A DNA stretch of 64,000 nucleotides from Streptomyces thinghirensis (GCA_021502835.1 JAKFGP010000003.1:62001-126000), one strand, 5' to 3'. Counted from the first letter of the stretch, positions 50,322-61,614 are shown. The notes: generated by a model from the sequence alone, not told the origin. Made by a program: numbers and translations.

Positions 50322-52390
50322 ATGCCGGATACCACCCCCAGGGGCCTGGCCGGGCTCGCCTTCGGCGGGGGACTACAACCCCGAGCAGTGGCCGGAGGAG
50401 ACCTGGCAGGAGGACGTCCGGCTGATGCGCGAGGCCGGCGTGACGATGGTGAGCGCCGGGATCTTCTCCTGGGCGCTGCTGGAACCCGCCCCCGGCACCT
50501 ACGACTTCGGCTGGCTGGACCGCCTTCTCGACCTGCTGCACGACAACGGCATCCGCGCCGACCTCGGCACGCCCACCGTCGCCCCGCCCGCCTGGTTCTA
50601 CCGGGCCCACCCCGAGGCGCTGCCCGAGACCGCCGAGGGAGTGCGGTACGAGTTCGGCTCCCGGGGCGCCATCTGTCACAGCAACACCGACTACCGCGCC
50701 GCCGCCGCGAACATCACCACCAGGCTCGCCGAGCGCTACGGCGCCCACCCGGCCCTCGCGCTCTGGCACGTCCCACAACGAGTACGGCGTCCCCGTCTCC
50801 GCCTGCTACTGCGACTCCTGCGCCGCGCACTTCCGCCGCTGGCTGGCGACGACGTACGGCACCGTCGACGCCGTCAACGAGGCCTGGGGCACCGCCTTCT
50901 GGGGCCAGCGCTACGCGGACCTCGACCAGATCAACCCGCCGCGCACGACCCCGACGGTGGGCAACCCGGCCCAGGCGCTGGACTACAAGCGCTTCGCCGA
51001 CGCCACCATGCGCGAGAACTTCCGCGCCGAGCGGGACATCCTGCACCGCCTCTCACCCGGCGTCCCGGTCACCACCAACTTCATGACCGCGCTCAGCCAG
51101 TGCGACTCCGTCGACTACTGGGCCTGGGGCCGCGAGGTCGACCTCGTCACCAACGACCACTACCTGATCACCGACGGCCGCCGCACCCACGTCAACCTCG
51201 CCATGGCCGCCGACCTCACCCGCTCCGTCGCGGGCGGCGCACCGTGGCTGCTGCTCGAACACTCCACCTCGGGCGTCCAACTGGCAGCCCCGCAACCCCG
51301 CCAAGGCCCCCGGCCAGATGGCCCGCAACTCCCTCGCCCACGTGGCCCGCGGCTCCGAGGGCGCCATGTTCTTCCAGTGGCGGCAGTCGAGGCAGCGGCG
51401 CCGAGAAGTTCCACTCGGCGATGCTGCCGCACGGCGGAACCGGGACACGCGTCTGGCGCGAGGTGACCGAACTGGGCGCCTCGATCGGCTCACTGGCCCC
51501 CGTCCGCGGTACCCGCACCGAAGGCGACGCGGCCATGGTCTGGGACTGGCAGTCCTGGTGGGCGCAGAACCTCCAGTGGCGTCCCAGCGAAGACCACGAC
51601 CCCGCGAACGCGCCGACGCCTTCTACGAAGCCCTGTACGACCGCCACCTGACCGTCGACTTCGCCCACCCGGAAGCCGACTTGTCGGCCTATCCACTTGT
51701 CGTCGTCCCCGCGCTGTACCTCGCGACCGAGGCGGCCGGGGAACAACCTCCGCGAGTACGTCGAGAACGGCGGGCACCCTTGTCGTCTCGTACTTCTCCG
51801 GCATCGTCGACGAGCACGACGCCGTCCACGAGGGCCCCTACCCGGGCGCGCTCGGGGACGTGCTGGGCCTCACCGTGGAGGAGTTCTCACCCCTGCTCGC
51901 GGGCGAGCGGGTCGGCTCACCGGCCCGGACGGCTCCGGGTGGAGCGGCGACGTGTGGACGGAGTTCGTCGTGCCGCGCGGCGCCGAGCCGGTGTGGACGT
52001 ACACCGACGGCCTCACCGCGGGCCACCCGGCCGTCACCCGCCACCGCCTCGGCGAGGGCACCGCCTGGTATTGCTCCACCCGCCTCGGCCCCGAAGGCCT
52101 GGACGCCGTCCTCGGCCGGGCGGCCGAGGACGCGCGTATCAGCCCCCGCGCCGACCTGCCCCGAGACGTCGAAGTAGGCGCCGCACCGGCGAGTCGGGCA
52201 CCTACCTGTTCGCGATCAACCACACCGCCTCGGACGCCAAGGTGCCGCTGGACGCGCACGGCACCGAACTGCTCACCGGGGCGCGCGCCGCGGGCCGCCT
52301 CCCGGTCCCGGCCGGCGCCGTGCGGATCGTACGGCTCGACACCCCCAGCCCCGGTTCTCGCTGTTCTCCGCCCCATCCCCCAGTCGAAGG
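50322..52390 (+). CDS. GH42 beta-galactosidase
   Basis: About 680 residues, ATG 50,322 after GGGAG. Family landmarks: GDYNPEQWPEETWQEDVRLM, GVTMVSAGIFSWALLEPAPG, APPAWFYRAHPEALPETAEG, ALWHVHNEYGVPVSACYCDS with the acid/base Glu of HNEYG (disturbed by one base at 50,775), FRRWLATTYGTVDAVNEAWG, APWLLLEHSTSGV with the nucleophile Glu, and HVARGSEGAMFFQWRQS. The C-terminal part (TLVVSYFSGIVDEHDAVHEG, FVVPRGAEPVWTYTDG) is the trimerisation and beta domain. No signal peptide, so it acts on imported galacto-oligosaccharides. The 3' end is uncertain by about 40 bases. Confidence 0.88.
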
Positions 52391-52403
52391 GACCACGGAC
52401 GAC

Positions 52404-53981
52404 GATGTTCCATCCCAGACGCACTCTCAAGCCCCGACGCACTCTAGGCCCTGCTGCCGCTCCTCGTGGCCGGGCTCGCCCTCACCGCCCTGCCGGCCCA
52501 GACCGCCCATGCGGCGAGCACCCTCACCAACGGCGGCTTCGAGACCGACGCCGGCGGTGCGGCCACGCCCGCCGGCTGGTCCGAGTACGGCTCGACCGGC
52601 GCTCCGTACACCGAGGCCGGCGGCCACGGCGGCGGCAACCGCCTGAGCCACTGGTCCTCGTCCGCGTACAAGGTCGAGACGTGCCAGTACCTCTCCGGGC
52701 TGGCCGACGGCAGCCTACCGGCTGACCGCCTGGGTCCGCTCGGGAGGCGGCCAGAACGCCGCCTGGATAGCCCTGAAGAACTGCGGCGGTGCCGAGCAGC
52801 GCACCGACCTTCCGGTATCCACCGCTGGGTGGATCCGGATCGTCGTGCCGGTCAATGTGACTGCCAACCAGTGCACCATCAGCATCAACAGTGACGCGAA
52901 CGCCGGCAACTGGATCAATGTCGACGACCTGACCTTCACGCCGGGCACGGCCTCGGACTGCCGGTCAAGGGGCCGACGTCTCCTCCCTCGCCAAGAGCGA
53001 GGCCGGGGGCGGGACCTATCGGACGAGTTCGGGATCGCCGGGCGACGCGCTCGGCATCCTGAAGTCCGCCGGCATGAACTACGCCCGCCTCAAGGTCTGG
53101 GTGAACCCGGCCGACGGCTGCAACGACAAGGCGCGCGTCCTGGCGACCGCCAAGCGCGTCAAGGACCGGGGCATGAAGCTGCTGGTCGACTTCCACTACT
53201 CGGACACCTGGGCCGACCCGGGCGCCCAGAGCAAACCCGCCGCCTGGGCCGGCCACTCGTACGGCCGGCTGAAGGCGGACGTGTACGACTACACCCACGA
53301 CGTACTCGACGCGCTCAAGGCGCAGGGCACCGGCGCCGACATGGTGCAGGTCGGCAACGAGATCAACGGCGGCATGCTGTGGGACGAGGGCTCCACGGAC
53401 AACTGGACGCAGCTCGCCGGGTTGATCAACAGTGGATACGACGCGGTCAAGAGCGTCGACGCGGCCACCCCCGTCGCGCTGCACCTGGCCAAGGGCGGCG
53501 ACCTGGCGGGCACCCGCTGGTGGTTCGACAACGCCGTCGCGCACGGCGTCCGGTTCGACGCCATCGGCCTGTCGTACTACGGCTACTGGCACGGCCCGCT
53601 GTCCGACTTCCAGACCACCCTGGACGACGCGGCCGCCCGCTACGGCAAGCCGGTCTTCGTCGCCGAGACGGCCTACCCGTTCGGCTGGACAGCGAGGACG
53701 CGCACGAGAACATCATCGACGTCGCCGGCGAGCTGGTCCCCGGCTACCCGGCGACCCCGGCCGGGCAGACGGCGTGGATGAACACCGTGGCGGACATCGT
53801 GGCGGCCGTCCCGAACGGCCGCGGCCTCGGCGTCTTCTACTGGGAGGCGACCTGGACCGCCGTCGACGGCAACGGCTGGGACCCCACCGACCCGTCCTCC
53901 GGCAACGGCTGGGAGAACCAGGCCCTGTTCGGCTACGACGACAGGGCGCTGCCGGCCATGGCGTGGTTCCGTCACCGCTGA
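52404..53981 (+). CDS. Secreted GH53 endo-beta-1,4-galactanase
   Basis: About 520 residues from ATG 52,404. Signal peptide LLPLLVAGLALTALPAQTAH with cut after AHA. A CBM61-like module follows (TLTNGGFETDAGGAATPAGW, NQCTISINSDANAGNWINVD). The GH53 domain starts KGADVSSLAKSEAGGG and has NYARLKVWVNPADGCNDKAR, KLLVDFHYSDTWADPGAQSK, ADMVQVGNEINGGMLWDEGS with the acid/base Glu in GNE, and KPVFVAETAYPFG with the nucleophile Glu. The end LGVFYWEATWTAVDGNGWDP is diagnostic. It cuts galactan outside the cell; products are taken up by the adjacent transporter and split by GH42. Breaks near 52,450, 52,715, 52,960 and 53,690. Confidence 0.9.
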
Positions 53982-53995
53982 CACCTTCCGCACCG

Positions 53996-54018
53996 TCCGG
54001 CACACCTCCCGTGCCGGA
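53996..54018 (+). terminator. Terminator after the galactanase gene
   Basis: TCCGGCAC (53,996-54,003) and GTGCCGGA (54,011-54,018) pair perfectly around a 7-base loop, 15 bases after the stop codon. Confidence 0.75.
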
Positions 54019-54128
54019 CGGGACGGCCCGGTACCGGACAAGGCGCCGGAGTCCCGGACAGTGGGGCCCCGGCTGCGGGACAGTGGGAAGGAAACGGTAC
54101 GGGCGGGCCCGGACGGAGGGAGGACGAG

Positions 54129-54416
54129 ATGCTGAGGACCCCCGTGCACGGCACGCGTCTCGACATCCTGGAGTGGCTCAAGGATCCGGCCGCCCACTTC
54201 CCGCCCGAGCACCACGCGGACGTCGTCGCGCACGGCGTCCGCGTCGAACTCGTCGCCGCGAAGCTCGGCGTGTCCCGCCGGGCGGCCGGGACCCACCTCG
54301 ACCTGCTCGCGAGCATCGGCCTGCTCCGCACCGGCGGAATCCGCGGCCGGACGTACTACCGGCGCGACGAGGTGCGGATCGCCGAGGTGGCGCGGATGTT
54401 CGAGAAGGGCTGGTAG
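54129..54416 (+). CDS. ArsR-like winged-helix regulator
   Basis: An intact 95-residue protein. TRLDILEWLKDPAAHFPPEH, HGVRVELVAAKLGVSRRAAG (helix-turn-helix), THLDLLASIGLLRTGGIRGR, TYYRRDEVRIAEVARMFEKG. This is a compact ArsR-type DNA-binding fold without metal-binding Cys, so it does not sense metals in the classical way. ATG after GAGGACGAG. It is alone between the galactanase and crcB genes; target unknown. Confidence 0.8.
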   Translation: MLRTPVHGTRLDILEWLKDPAAHFPPEHHADVVAHGVRVELVAAKLGVSRRAAGTHLDLLASIGLLRTGGIRGRTYYRRDEVRIAEVARMFEKGW

Positions 54417-54605
54417 ACCGGCGGCCGCGCGGCGCCGACGAGTGACCCGGGGCCGCGCCGGCGTTAGGCTGACCCCAGCCGCGGCCCCGGTGCGCGCGGC
54501 GCGGCGGTGGGGCCCGCCGTACCCGAACCGCGCACCGCTGCCGCCGACGGTCCCTACTTGCGAACGGGGGCATCCCCCTGCCCGGCGAGTAGGAGACGTA
54601 CGACC

Positions 54606-55082
54606 ATGACAGCCCCGAACACCGAGAGCGCCGCCGTCCGGCCCGCCCGGCGCGGCCAGGCGCCGGTCGTCGTGGCCGTCTCCCTGGGCGGCGGCACGGG
54701 CGCCGCCGCCCGCTACGCGGCCTCCCTGTGGTGGCCGACGCAGACCGGTGGCTTCCCCTGGACGACCTTCTGGGTCAACGTCGCCGGCTGCGCCCTGATC
54801 GGCGTGCTGATGGCGGTCGTCACCGAGGTGCGGGACGCCCACCGCCTCGTCCGGCCCCTTCCTGGGCACCGGAGTCCTCGGCGGCTCACCACCTTCTCCA
54901 CCTACGCCGTCGACCTCCGTCAGCTGTTCGCCGCCGACCAGGTCCGTACGGGCTCCTCTACCTCGCCGCCACCCCGCTCGCGGCGCTCGCGGCGGTGTGG
55001 CTCGCCACCTGGGCGACCCGCCGCGCGTCGCCGCCCGGAAGAGGCGGGGGACACGGACGCGAAGGGTGAGGGATCGTCGTGA
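54606..55082 (+). CDS. crcB: Fluoride channel subunit CrcB/Fluc (first copy)
   Basis: ATG 54,606 after AGGAGACG. About 155 residues, four helices. VAVSLGGGTGAAARYAASLW (the G-G-x-x-G-x-x-x-R-Y start), FPWTTFWVNVAGCALIGVLM with the conserved Asn, and GVLGGFTTFSTYAVDLRQLF with the TTFST sodium-site motif (after one break at 54,865). Exports fluoride as a dual-topology dimer or, with the second copy, as a heterodimer. Its stop overlaps the next start (GTGA at 55,079). Confidence 0.88.
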   Translation: MTAPNTESAAVRPARRGQAPVVVAVSLGGGTGAAARYAASLWWPTQTGGFPWTTFWVNVAGCALIGVLMAVVTEVRDAHRLVRPLPGHRSPRRLTTFSTYAVDLRQLFAADQVRTGSSTSPPPRSRRSRRCGSPPGRPAARRRPEEAGDTDAKGEGSS

Positions 55083-55453
55083 ACTGGCTGCTGGTCGTCG
55101 CGGGCGGCATGGTCGGTGCCCCGCTCCGCTACCTCACCGACCGCGCGGTGCAGGCGCGGCATGACTCGGTCCTCCCCTGGGGCACCTTCATGGTGAACGT
55201 CGTCGGCTGTCTGGTGCTGGGCCTGCTGACCGGGCGCGGCACTCGCGGGAGCCGCGGGCTCCGACCTGCGGCTCCTGCTCGGGACCGGGCTGTGCGGTGC
55301 CCTCACGACGTACTCGACCTTCTCCTACGAGACGCTCCGGCTGACCGAGACGGGCGCACGCCTCCCTGGCCGCCGTGAACGTGGCGGCGAGTGTGGCGGT
55401 GGGCCTGGGGCGGCGTGCGCCGGGGTGACACTGGCCGACGCGCCTGGGCCTGA
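55079..55453 (+). CDS. crcB: Fluoride channel subunit CrcB/Fluc (second copy)
   Basis: GTG 55,079 overlaps the first copy. About 124 residues: WLLVVAGGMVGAPLRYLTDR, LPWGTFMVNVVGCLVLGLLT, LLLGTGLCGALTTYSTFSYE, AAVNVAASVAVGLGAA. Same motifs as the first copy (GGMVGAPLRY, NVVGC, TTYSTFSYE). Actinobacteria often carry two adjacent genes whose products form an antiparallel heterodimer. Breaks near 55,240 and 55,360; the stop could also be at 55,429. Confidence 0.82.
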
Positions 55454-55491
55454 CGCGAGGCACCGCCCCGCGTGTAGTAGGACAGGACTTC

Positions 55492-56329
55492 ATGAGCGTC
55501 ATCAGCATCGGCCAGGCCGTCGTCCTCGGAGCCGTCGAGGGGGTCACCGAGTTCCTTCCGGTCTCCTCCACCGGCCACCTGAAGATCGTCGAGGGGCTGA
55601 TGGGCATCCCCGTCGACGACGACGCCGTCATCGGGTTCTCGGCGGTCATCCAGGTCGGTGCGATCGCCGCGGTGCTGGTCTACTTCTTCAAGGACATCGT
55701 GCGGATCCTCTCCGCCTGGGTGCGCGGGCTGACCGACCGGGAGGAGCGCTACCACCACGACTACAAGTTCGCCTGGTGGGTCATCTTCGCGACGATCCCG
55801 ATCGTGCTCGTCGGCCTGGCCGCCAAGCCGCTGATCAAGGGACCGCTCGCCTCGCTGTGGGTGGTCGCCGGTTCGCTGATCGTCGGCAGCGGCGCGATGT
55901 GGGTGGCGGACCGCACGGGGCGGCACAAACGGGGTGAGGACGACACCTCGTTCAAGGACGCGATGCTGGTCGGCGGCTCCCAGATCCTCGCCCTGCTCTT
56001 CCCGGGCTTCTCCCGCTCCGGTGCCACCATGTCCACCGCCCTGATGCTCGACCTCGACCGGGTGGCCGCCACGCGGCTCTCCTTCTTCCTCGGCATCCCG
56101 GCCCTGACCGGCGCCGGACTGTACGAGCTGAAGGACGCCCTGGGCACCGGGGCGGGTGCCGCCCCGCTGGCGGTCGGCACCCTCGTCTCCTTCGTGGTCG
56201 CCTACGCCTCGATCGCCTGGCTGCTGAAGTTCGTCGCCAAGCACTCCTTCAACGCCTTCGTCATCTACCGGATCGCGGTCGGCGTCCTGCTCCTGCGGGC
56301 TGCTCGGCACGGGCGTGCTGCACAGCTGA
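55492..56329 (+). CDS. uppP: Undecaprenyl-diphosphatase
   Basis: About 278 residues, nearly intact (one break at 56,300). The BacA/UppP motifs are complete: VLGAVEGVTEFLPVSSTGHL (first E/H/S active-site region) and ILALLFPGFSRSGATMSTAL (PGxSRSGAT, second active site with Ser/Arg). Hydrophobic helices such as AVIQVGAIAAVLVYFFKDIV and WWVIFATIPIVLVGLAAKPL. It removes a phosphate from undecaprenyl diphosphate to recycle the lipid carrier for peptidoglycan and gives bacitracin tolerance. ATG 55,492 after AGGAC. Stop 30 bases before the convergent desaturase gene. Confidence 0.95.
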
Positions 56330-56360
56330 CCGCGATCCGGACCCGGCCCGCCCCGGCTGC

Positions 56361-57415
56361 TCAGTGGGCGTCGCGCAGCGGTTCGCCGACGTCCCTCAGA
56401 TGCCGCAGCGCCCGCGGTGCGACGCGAGCAGGCCCGTCTGGTAGTACGGGACGCCCATTCGGCGCAGTACCGCTCGGTGATGTCCTGGGCCCGGCCGAGG
56501 GCGGGCGTCGGCATGCTGGGGAAGAGGTGGTGCTCGATCTGGTAGTTGAGGCCGCCCATGAAGGCGTCGACGAGCACGCCGCCCCGCACATTGCGGGAGG
56601 TGAGGACCTGGCGGCGCAGGAAGTCGAGCCGCATGCCCTCCTCGATCATCGGCATGCCCTTGTGGTTGGGAGCGAAGACCGATCCGAGGTAGACCTCGAA
56701 CAGCCCCTGGTGCACGGCGATGAACGCGAGCGCCTTGCCGGGGGAGAGGACCGTGGAACAGACCGCCGAAGTGGGGCGAAATGGGCGACGAGGAGCGTGC
56801 CCTCCAGAACCGGCCGCTTCGTGAACGGGCTGCGCGGGGCCTTGAAGCTGCTGGAAACTCAGATTGAGACCTTCCAAGCGTCAGCAGTGGGAAGACAGGG
56901 CGGCCTGGTGTTTCCCTACGAAGCGGGGAAGGCCGCTTGGCCCTGCTCGCCTGGCGCCGTGACCACACCAGGATGTCGGGGGCGACGTCCGGGTCCTTCT
57001 CCTCGTGGTTGGGATTCGCGTGGTGGCGCGTGTGCTTGTTCATCCACCAGCCGTAGCTCATGCCCAGCAGAGGTTCGCCACCAGGAGACCGCCGATCTCG
57101 CTGGGGCGCCGGCGCGAGAAGACCTGCCGGTGGGCGAGGTCGTGGGCGGCGAGCCCGAGCTGGCCGAAGACGACGGCCATCGCCGTCGCGACGAACAGCT
57201 GGCTCCAGCTGTCCCCAGAGCGACGAAGGCGGCGACACCGCCCGCGAGCGCGAGGGGACGGCACCGAAACGGACCGTGTAATAGAGCGGGCGGCGCCGGA
57301 GCAGCCCCGCGTCGGCTATACGCCGTGAGATTCGGAAAAGTCGCTCCCTTTTTTCGCGTCGCTTTTCCTGTTCGCGGGTGGACAGGCTCTCGATGAGCAC
57401 CGTTGGGTTGGCCAT
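56361..57415 (-). CDS. Membrane fatty acid desaturase
   Basis: About 345 residues from ATG 57,415. All three His boxes are present: LAAHDLAHRQVFS (H-x3-H, about 57,155), MNKHTRHHANPNHEEKDPDV (HxxHH, about 57,020) and GGLNYQIEHHLFPSMPTPAL (QxxHH, about 56,540). They bind the di-iron centre. Helices LALAGGVAAFVALG and FVATAMAVVFGQLGLAAHDL span the membrane. It introduces a double bond into acyl chains, perhaps for adaptation to cold. The central region (56,750-56,980) is strongly frameshifted. Confidence 0.85.
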
Positions 57416-57550
57416 GTGCCTCAGTATGCGGGCGGTTCCCCGGGGGCAGAATGACGGCTGCCACTCGAAGCTGGGGGGTGGCTAGCACCACCCCTGCCCC
57501 TGCGGTCCTCCCTCGCAGCAGCTCTCCCGCCCGACCCGCAGGATCACTCC

Positions 57551-58326
57551 GTGAACCTGTCAGACAGCCAGACAGCGAGCGGCCGGACAGCCGCTCGGTC
57601 CCGCGGCGCGTCAGCGCCATGGAAGCGGTGCTCGGCCACCTGCGCGGCGAGATCGAGCGCGGCGAGTACGCGATCGGCGACAAGCTCCCCTCCGAGGCGG
57701 AGCTGTGCCGCACCCTGAGGTCTCCCCGGCCGGTACTCCGCGAGGCCCTGCGCGCCCTGCAGACCATGGGGCTGACCGTCTCCAGGACCGGCAAGGGCAC
57801 CTTCGTCGTCGCCAGTGCCGTCGAGGACCCCACCTTCGGCGACTACACGGCCGGCGACCTGCTGGAGGTGCGCCGCCACGTCGAGATCCCGGTGGCCGGC
57901 TACGCGGCCCGCCGCCGTACCCCGGACAACCTCGACCGCCTCGCCCACCTCCTGGACCGCATGGAACGGGAGACGGACACCACCGCGTGGGTCGCGATGG
58001 ACACCCTCTTCCACCTCACCGTGGCCGAGGCCGCCCAGAACCCGGTCCTCCGCCGGGTCATCGAGGAGATCCGCGACGCGCTGGCCCGCCAGTCCGCCTT
58101 CCTCAACGAACTGGGCGGCCGGCGCGAACAGTCCAACCGGGGAGCACGGGCCATCGTCGAGGCACTGCTCGACGGCAGCGGCCACGACGCGGAAGAGGCC
58201 ATGGCCCACCATCTCGACCGCGTCGAGACCACCCTCACCGACATCGTGCGCCCCACCCGCATGGACACCCCCACGGAAGGCGCGCCTCGAGGCGTGGAGC
58301 AGCGCGCACCGACGGCCGCATGGTGA
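57551..58326 (+). CDS. GntR/FadR-family regulator
   Basis: GTG 57,551; about 255 residues. Winged helix: MEAVLGHLRGEIERGEYAIG, DKLPSEAELCRTL, RPVLREALRALQTMGLTVSR, TGKGTFVV. FCD effector domain: DLLEVRRHVEIPVAGYAARR, DTLFHLTVAEAAQNPVLRRV, IVEALLDGSGHDAEEAMAHH. The His/Asp set of FCD domains that binds a metal is visible. It precedes an asparaginase gene with an overlapping stop and probably controls amino-acid use. One break near 57,720 and another near 58,285. Confidence 0.85.
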
Positions 58327-59376
58327 CCGCGCCGGCCCCCCGACCCCCGGGCAGTGATGTACGGCAATCCCCCCGCGGATCCGCCCCCCATCCGCGAACC
58401 CCGCCACGCACCCGTCGCCCACCTGGTACGCGGCGGCGTCGTCGAGGGGGTCCACCACGGCTCCGTCGTCGTCCTCGACCCGGACGGAGAGATACGCCTC
58501 CAGCTCGGGGACATCGAGGCCGCCTGCTACCCGCGCTCCGCGCCAAGCCGGTCCAGGCCGTCGCCAGCGTTCGCGCCGGCCTTCCGCTGGACGGCGAACT
58601 GCTCTCTCGCCGCCGCCGCCAGCCACCTCCGGCGAGGAACGCCACCTCGCCGGCGCCCGGCGCGTCCTCGAACTCGCCGGATCCACCGAGCGCGACCTGC
58701 GCAACGTCCCCGACCTGCCCTTCGACCCGGTCGTCCGGGACTCCTGCGTCGTATCAGCGCCGCTCGCCGTCCCGGCTCGCCCAGAACTGCTCCGGCAAGC
58801 ACGCCGCCATGCAGACACCTGCGTGCTCAACGGCTGGTCCCTGGACGACTACCTCGACCCTGGCCACCCGCTCCAGCAGGCGATCGCCGAGATCGTCGAG
58901 GATTCCTACTGGGCAGCGCGTCGCCCGGGTGACCGTCGACTGGCTGCGGCGCGCCCCTGTTCGCGATCTCCCCTGCACGGTCTCGCCCGCGCCGCCGCCC
59001 GCATCATCACCGCCGTCCCAGGCACCCCGAGGCCGCGTGGCGGACGCGATGCGCGAGCACGCCGAGATGGCCTCCGGGTCCGGCCGGGACGTCGCCGCGC
59101 GTTGATGCGGGCCGTGCCGAAGGCTGCTCGCCAGGGACGGCTTCAGGGGAGTCCAGGTCGCCGCCCGGCCCGACGGCAGTGCGATCGCCGTGAAGATAGC
59201 CGACGGCGCCGACCGCCCGCGTCCCGACCGCGGCGGCGGCCCTCGCGCGGGCCGGTGTCGCGCAGCGCAGCTGCTCACGGAGTTCGCGGGGAACCGCTGC
59301 TCGGCGGCGAGAGCCGGTGGGGCGCGTACGTCCGGTACCAGCGCTGGACACCGTTCCGCCCGCCTCGCACGGATAG
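58319..59376 (+). CDS. L-asparaginase (type II, Rhizobium-like AnsA family)
   Basis: ATG 58,319 overlaps the regulator's stop. About 340 residues: PVAHLVRGGVVEGVHHGSVV, LDPDGEIRLQLGDIEAACYP, RSALKPVQAVASVRAG with SxxK, LAAASHSGEERHLAGARRVL, SRLAQNCSGKHAAMLHTCVL (NCSGKH, diagnostic), LDDYLDPGHPLQQAIAEIVE, CGAPLFAISLHGLARAAARI, FAGEPLLGGGEPVG. This serine-lysine family hydrolyses asparagine to aspartate and ammonia; it is unrelated to E. coli AnsB. Cytosolic, no signal peptide. The terminator at 59,378 follows the assigned TAG. About ten breaks. Confidence 0.85.
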
Positions 59377-59377
59377 G

Positions 59378-59399
59378 GCGCCGCTCGGCCGAGCGGCGC
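59378..59399 (+). terminator. Terminator after the asparaginase gene
   Basis: A perfect 22-base palindrome GCGCCGCTCGG/CCGAGCGGCGC two bases after the TAG; it folds to a nine-pair stem with a four-base loop. Confidence 0.7.
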
Positions 59400-59482
59400 A
59401 CCGCCTGCCGCTGGCCAGAGATCCTGGCGGGCGGCGGCACCGCTCCCGCCCGACTGCGCGCTGGTAGCCGCCCGGAGGAAGA

Positions 59483-60411
59483 ATGGCGAGCATGAGTACG
59501 CGGACGACCTTCCAGCCGGTCCTGGAGCGCATCGCCGAGGAGATCGAGCGACCCCCGGCAGCGGCCGGCCCGCCGACTACATCCCGGCGCTCGCCGCCTG
59601 CGATCCCGCGCCGCTTCGGCATGGCCGTCGCCGAGCCGGACGGCACGGTGTACGGGGTGGGGGACTGGCGCGAGCCCTTCTCCGCGCAGTCCATCACCAG
59701 GTCTTCACCCTCGCCCTCGACCTGTCCCGCGAGGGCGACGCGCCTGGGAACACGTGGCCGCGAACCGTCCGGCAACCCGTTCAACCCCTGGTGCAGCTGG
59801 AGTACGAGAACGGCATCCCGCGCAACCCCTTCATCAACGCGGGCGCCCTCGTCGTCACCGACCGCCTGCACACCCGTACCGGGGAGCGCGGCGGGTGGAA
59901 CTGCTCGGGCTCCTGCGCGCGGAGAGCGGCAATCCGACCTGACCTACGACGGGAGGTCGCCGCCTCCGAGACCGCGCCTGGCGACCGGAACGCCGCCCTC
60001 GGCCACTTCATGGCGTCGTACGGCAACATCGACAACCCCGTGCCCGTCCTGCTGGAGCAGTACTTCCGCCAGTGCTCCGTCGCCGCCTCCTGCGCGGACC
60101 TCGCCCTGGCGACCGGGTTCCTGGCCCGGCACGGCATCCGCGTGGACGGCACCCGGCTGCTGAGCCGCAGTGAGGCCGAGCAGGTCAACGCGGTGATGCT
60201 GACCTGCGGGACATACGACGCGGCCGGTGAGTTCGCCTACCGGGTGGGTCTGCCGGGCAAGAGCGGGGTCGGCGGCGGCATCATCGCGGTGGTGCCGGGC
60301 CACCGCACGCTGTGCGTGTGGAGCCCCGGCCTGGACGAGCGGGGCAACTCGGTGGCCGGCGTGGCTGCGCTTGACCGCTTCACGACGCTCACGGGTCTGT
60401 CGGTGTTCTGA
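59483..60411 (+). CDS. glsA: Glutaminase
   Basis: About 307 residues. ATG 59,483 after GGAGG; ATG 59,492 is an alternative. Serine-dependent glutaminase motifs: [32 protein letters not shown] with the catalytic Ser-x-x-Lys (damaged near 59,700), [20 protein letters not shown] (E and N ligands), [20 protein letters not shown], [60 protein letters not shown] (KSGVGGG). It hydrolyses glutamine to glutamate and ammonia. Together with the asparaginase it forms a nitrogen-scavenging pair. Five breaks, all before 59,980. Confidence 0.9.
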
Positions 60412-60430
60412 CCGGACGGCCCGGGCACCG

Positions 60431-61614
60431 TCAACTCTTCTCGACCCGCACGAGCTTGAGCCGCAGCGCCAGTGCCATGGCCCCCGCGCCCAGTCCGGCG
60501 ACGCCCACGATCGCACCGGTCTCCGGCCAGCCCGCATCCTCCCCGGGGGCCGCGCCGCCACGACCGCGGCGGGTGCGGCCTGCGGCGCTGGCAGCGGCCG
60601 GGCGCCCCGGATTCCAGCGATCCCACCGGGTCGACGTGCCCGGCCGCCCCGAAGCCCCAGTCGAGCAGCGAGCGGGTCTTCCTCGTACGCGGCGTGGCCG
60701 CCGCCCTCCTGCGGGTTCATCACCGTCACCACCAGGGTTCGCCCGTCGCGGCGGGCGGCCGCGATCAGTGTGTTGCCGGCGTTGCTGGTGTAGCCGTTCT
60801 TGATGCCGATCAGCCCCGGGTACGGCTCCACGCCGTCCGCCCCCGGTGAGCAGCCGGTTGGTGTTGATGATCCCGTACGAGTCCCCGTTCCGGCCGGGGA
60901 ACATCGCGTCGACCTTGGCGCAGTACCGCGCGAAGTCCGGGTTGCGCAGCCCCGCCCGGCCGAAGACCGCCAGGTCGTACGCCGACGACACCTGGCCCGG
61001 CGCGTCGTAGCCGTCGGGTGAGCGCACGTGGGTGTCGTGGGCGCCGAGGGCGCGGGCCCCCGGCCTGCATCCGGGCGGCCGTGGCGCTCCAGCCGCCGGT
61101 GAGCGAGGCGAGGACGTGGACGGCGTCGTTGCCGGAGTTGAGGAAGACGCCGTTCCACAGGTCGGAGACCCGGCATGTGTGGCCCTCGACGACACCGACC
61201 AGGCTGCTGCCGGGGCCGATGCCGGTCAGCTCGTCGGCGCTCACCTCGTGGCGGATGCCGCCCGGCAGGACCGGCAGCACCGTGAGGGGGCGAACAGGGT
61301 CTTGAGGGTGCTGGCCGGCGGCAGCTTGCGGATGCGCGTCGTGCCGCCAGCACGTCGCCGGTGCCGGCGTCGGCGACCACCCAGGACAGCGCGGAGACAT
61401 CGGGATCCCGGGTGCGCTGGGGTGGGGCCGGACCTGTGTCCCGGAGCGGGACAGCGGCGACGCCCGCGCCGCGGCCGCGCGTGTGCCCGCCGGGCGGACC
61501 TGGTCCGGCAGCACCGCACGGGCGGCCGCGGCGGCGGGCAGGCGCGGTCAGCAGTCCTGCCACACAGAGCACGCAGGTGGATCGAGCTGCCCGGGATGAG
61601 AACTGGATAGTCAT
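60431..61614 (-). CDS. D-alanyl-D-alanine carboxypeptidase (class C-type PBP)
   Basis: About 395 residues from ATG 61,614 ([20 protein letters not shown], a signal peptide). SxxK is [13 protein letters not shown] (about 61,310), SxN is [20 protein letters not shown] and the third motif is [20 protein letters not shown] (KNG). Further: [40 protein letters not shown]. The C-terminus has an Ala/Pro-rich stalk and a membrane anchor ([20 protein letters not shown]). It trims peptidoglycan pentapeptides outside the membrane. N-terminal region between 61,320 and 61,600 is heavily frameshifted. Convergent with glsA. Confidence 0.85.

Noticed and set aside
54417..54605. Fluoride riboswitch before crcB.
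   Set aside because: The position is right, but I could not find the conserved fluoride-RNA core; a covariance-model search would decide.
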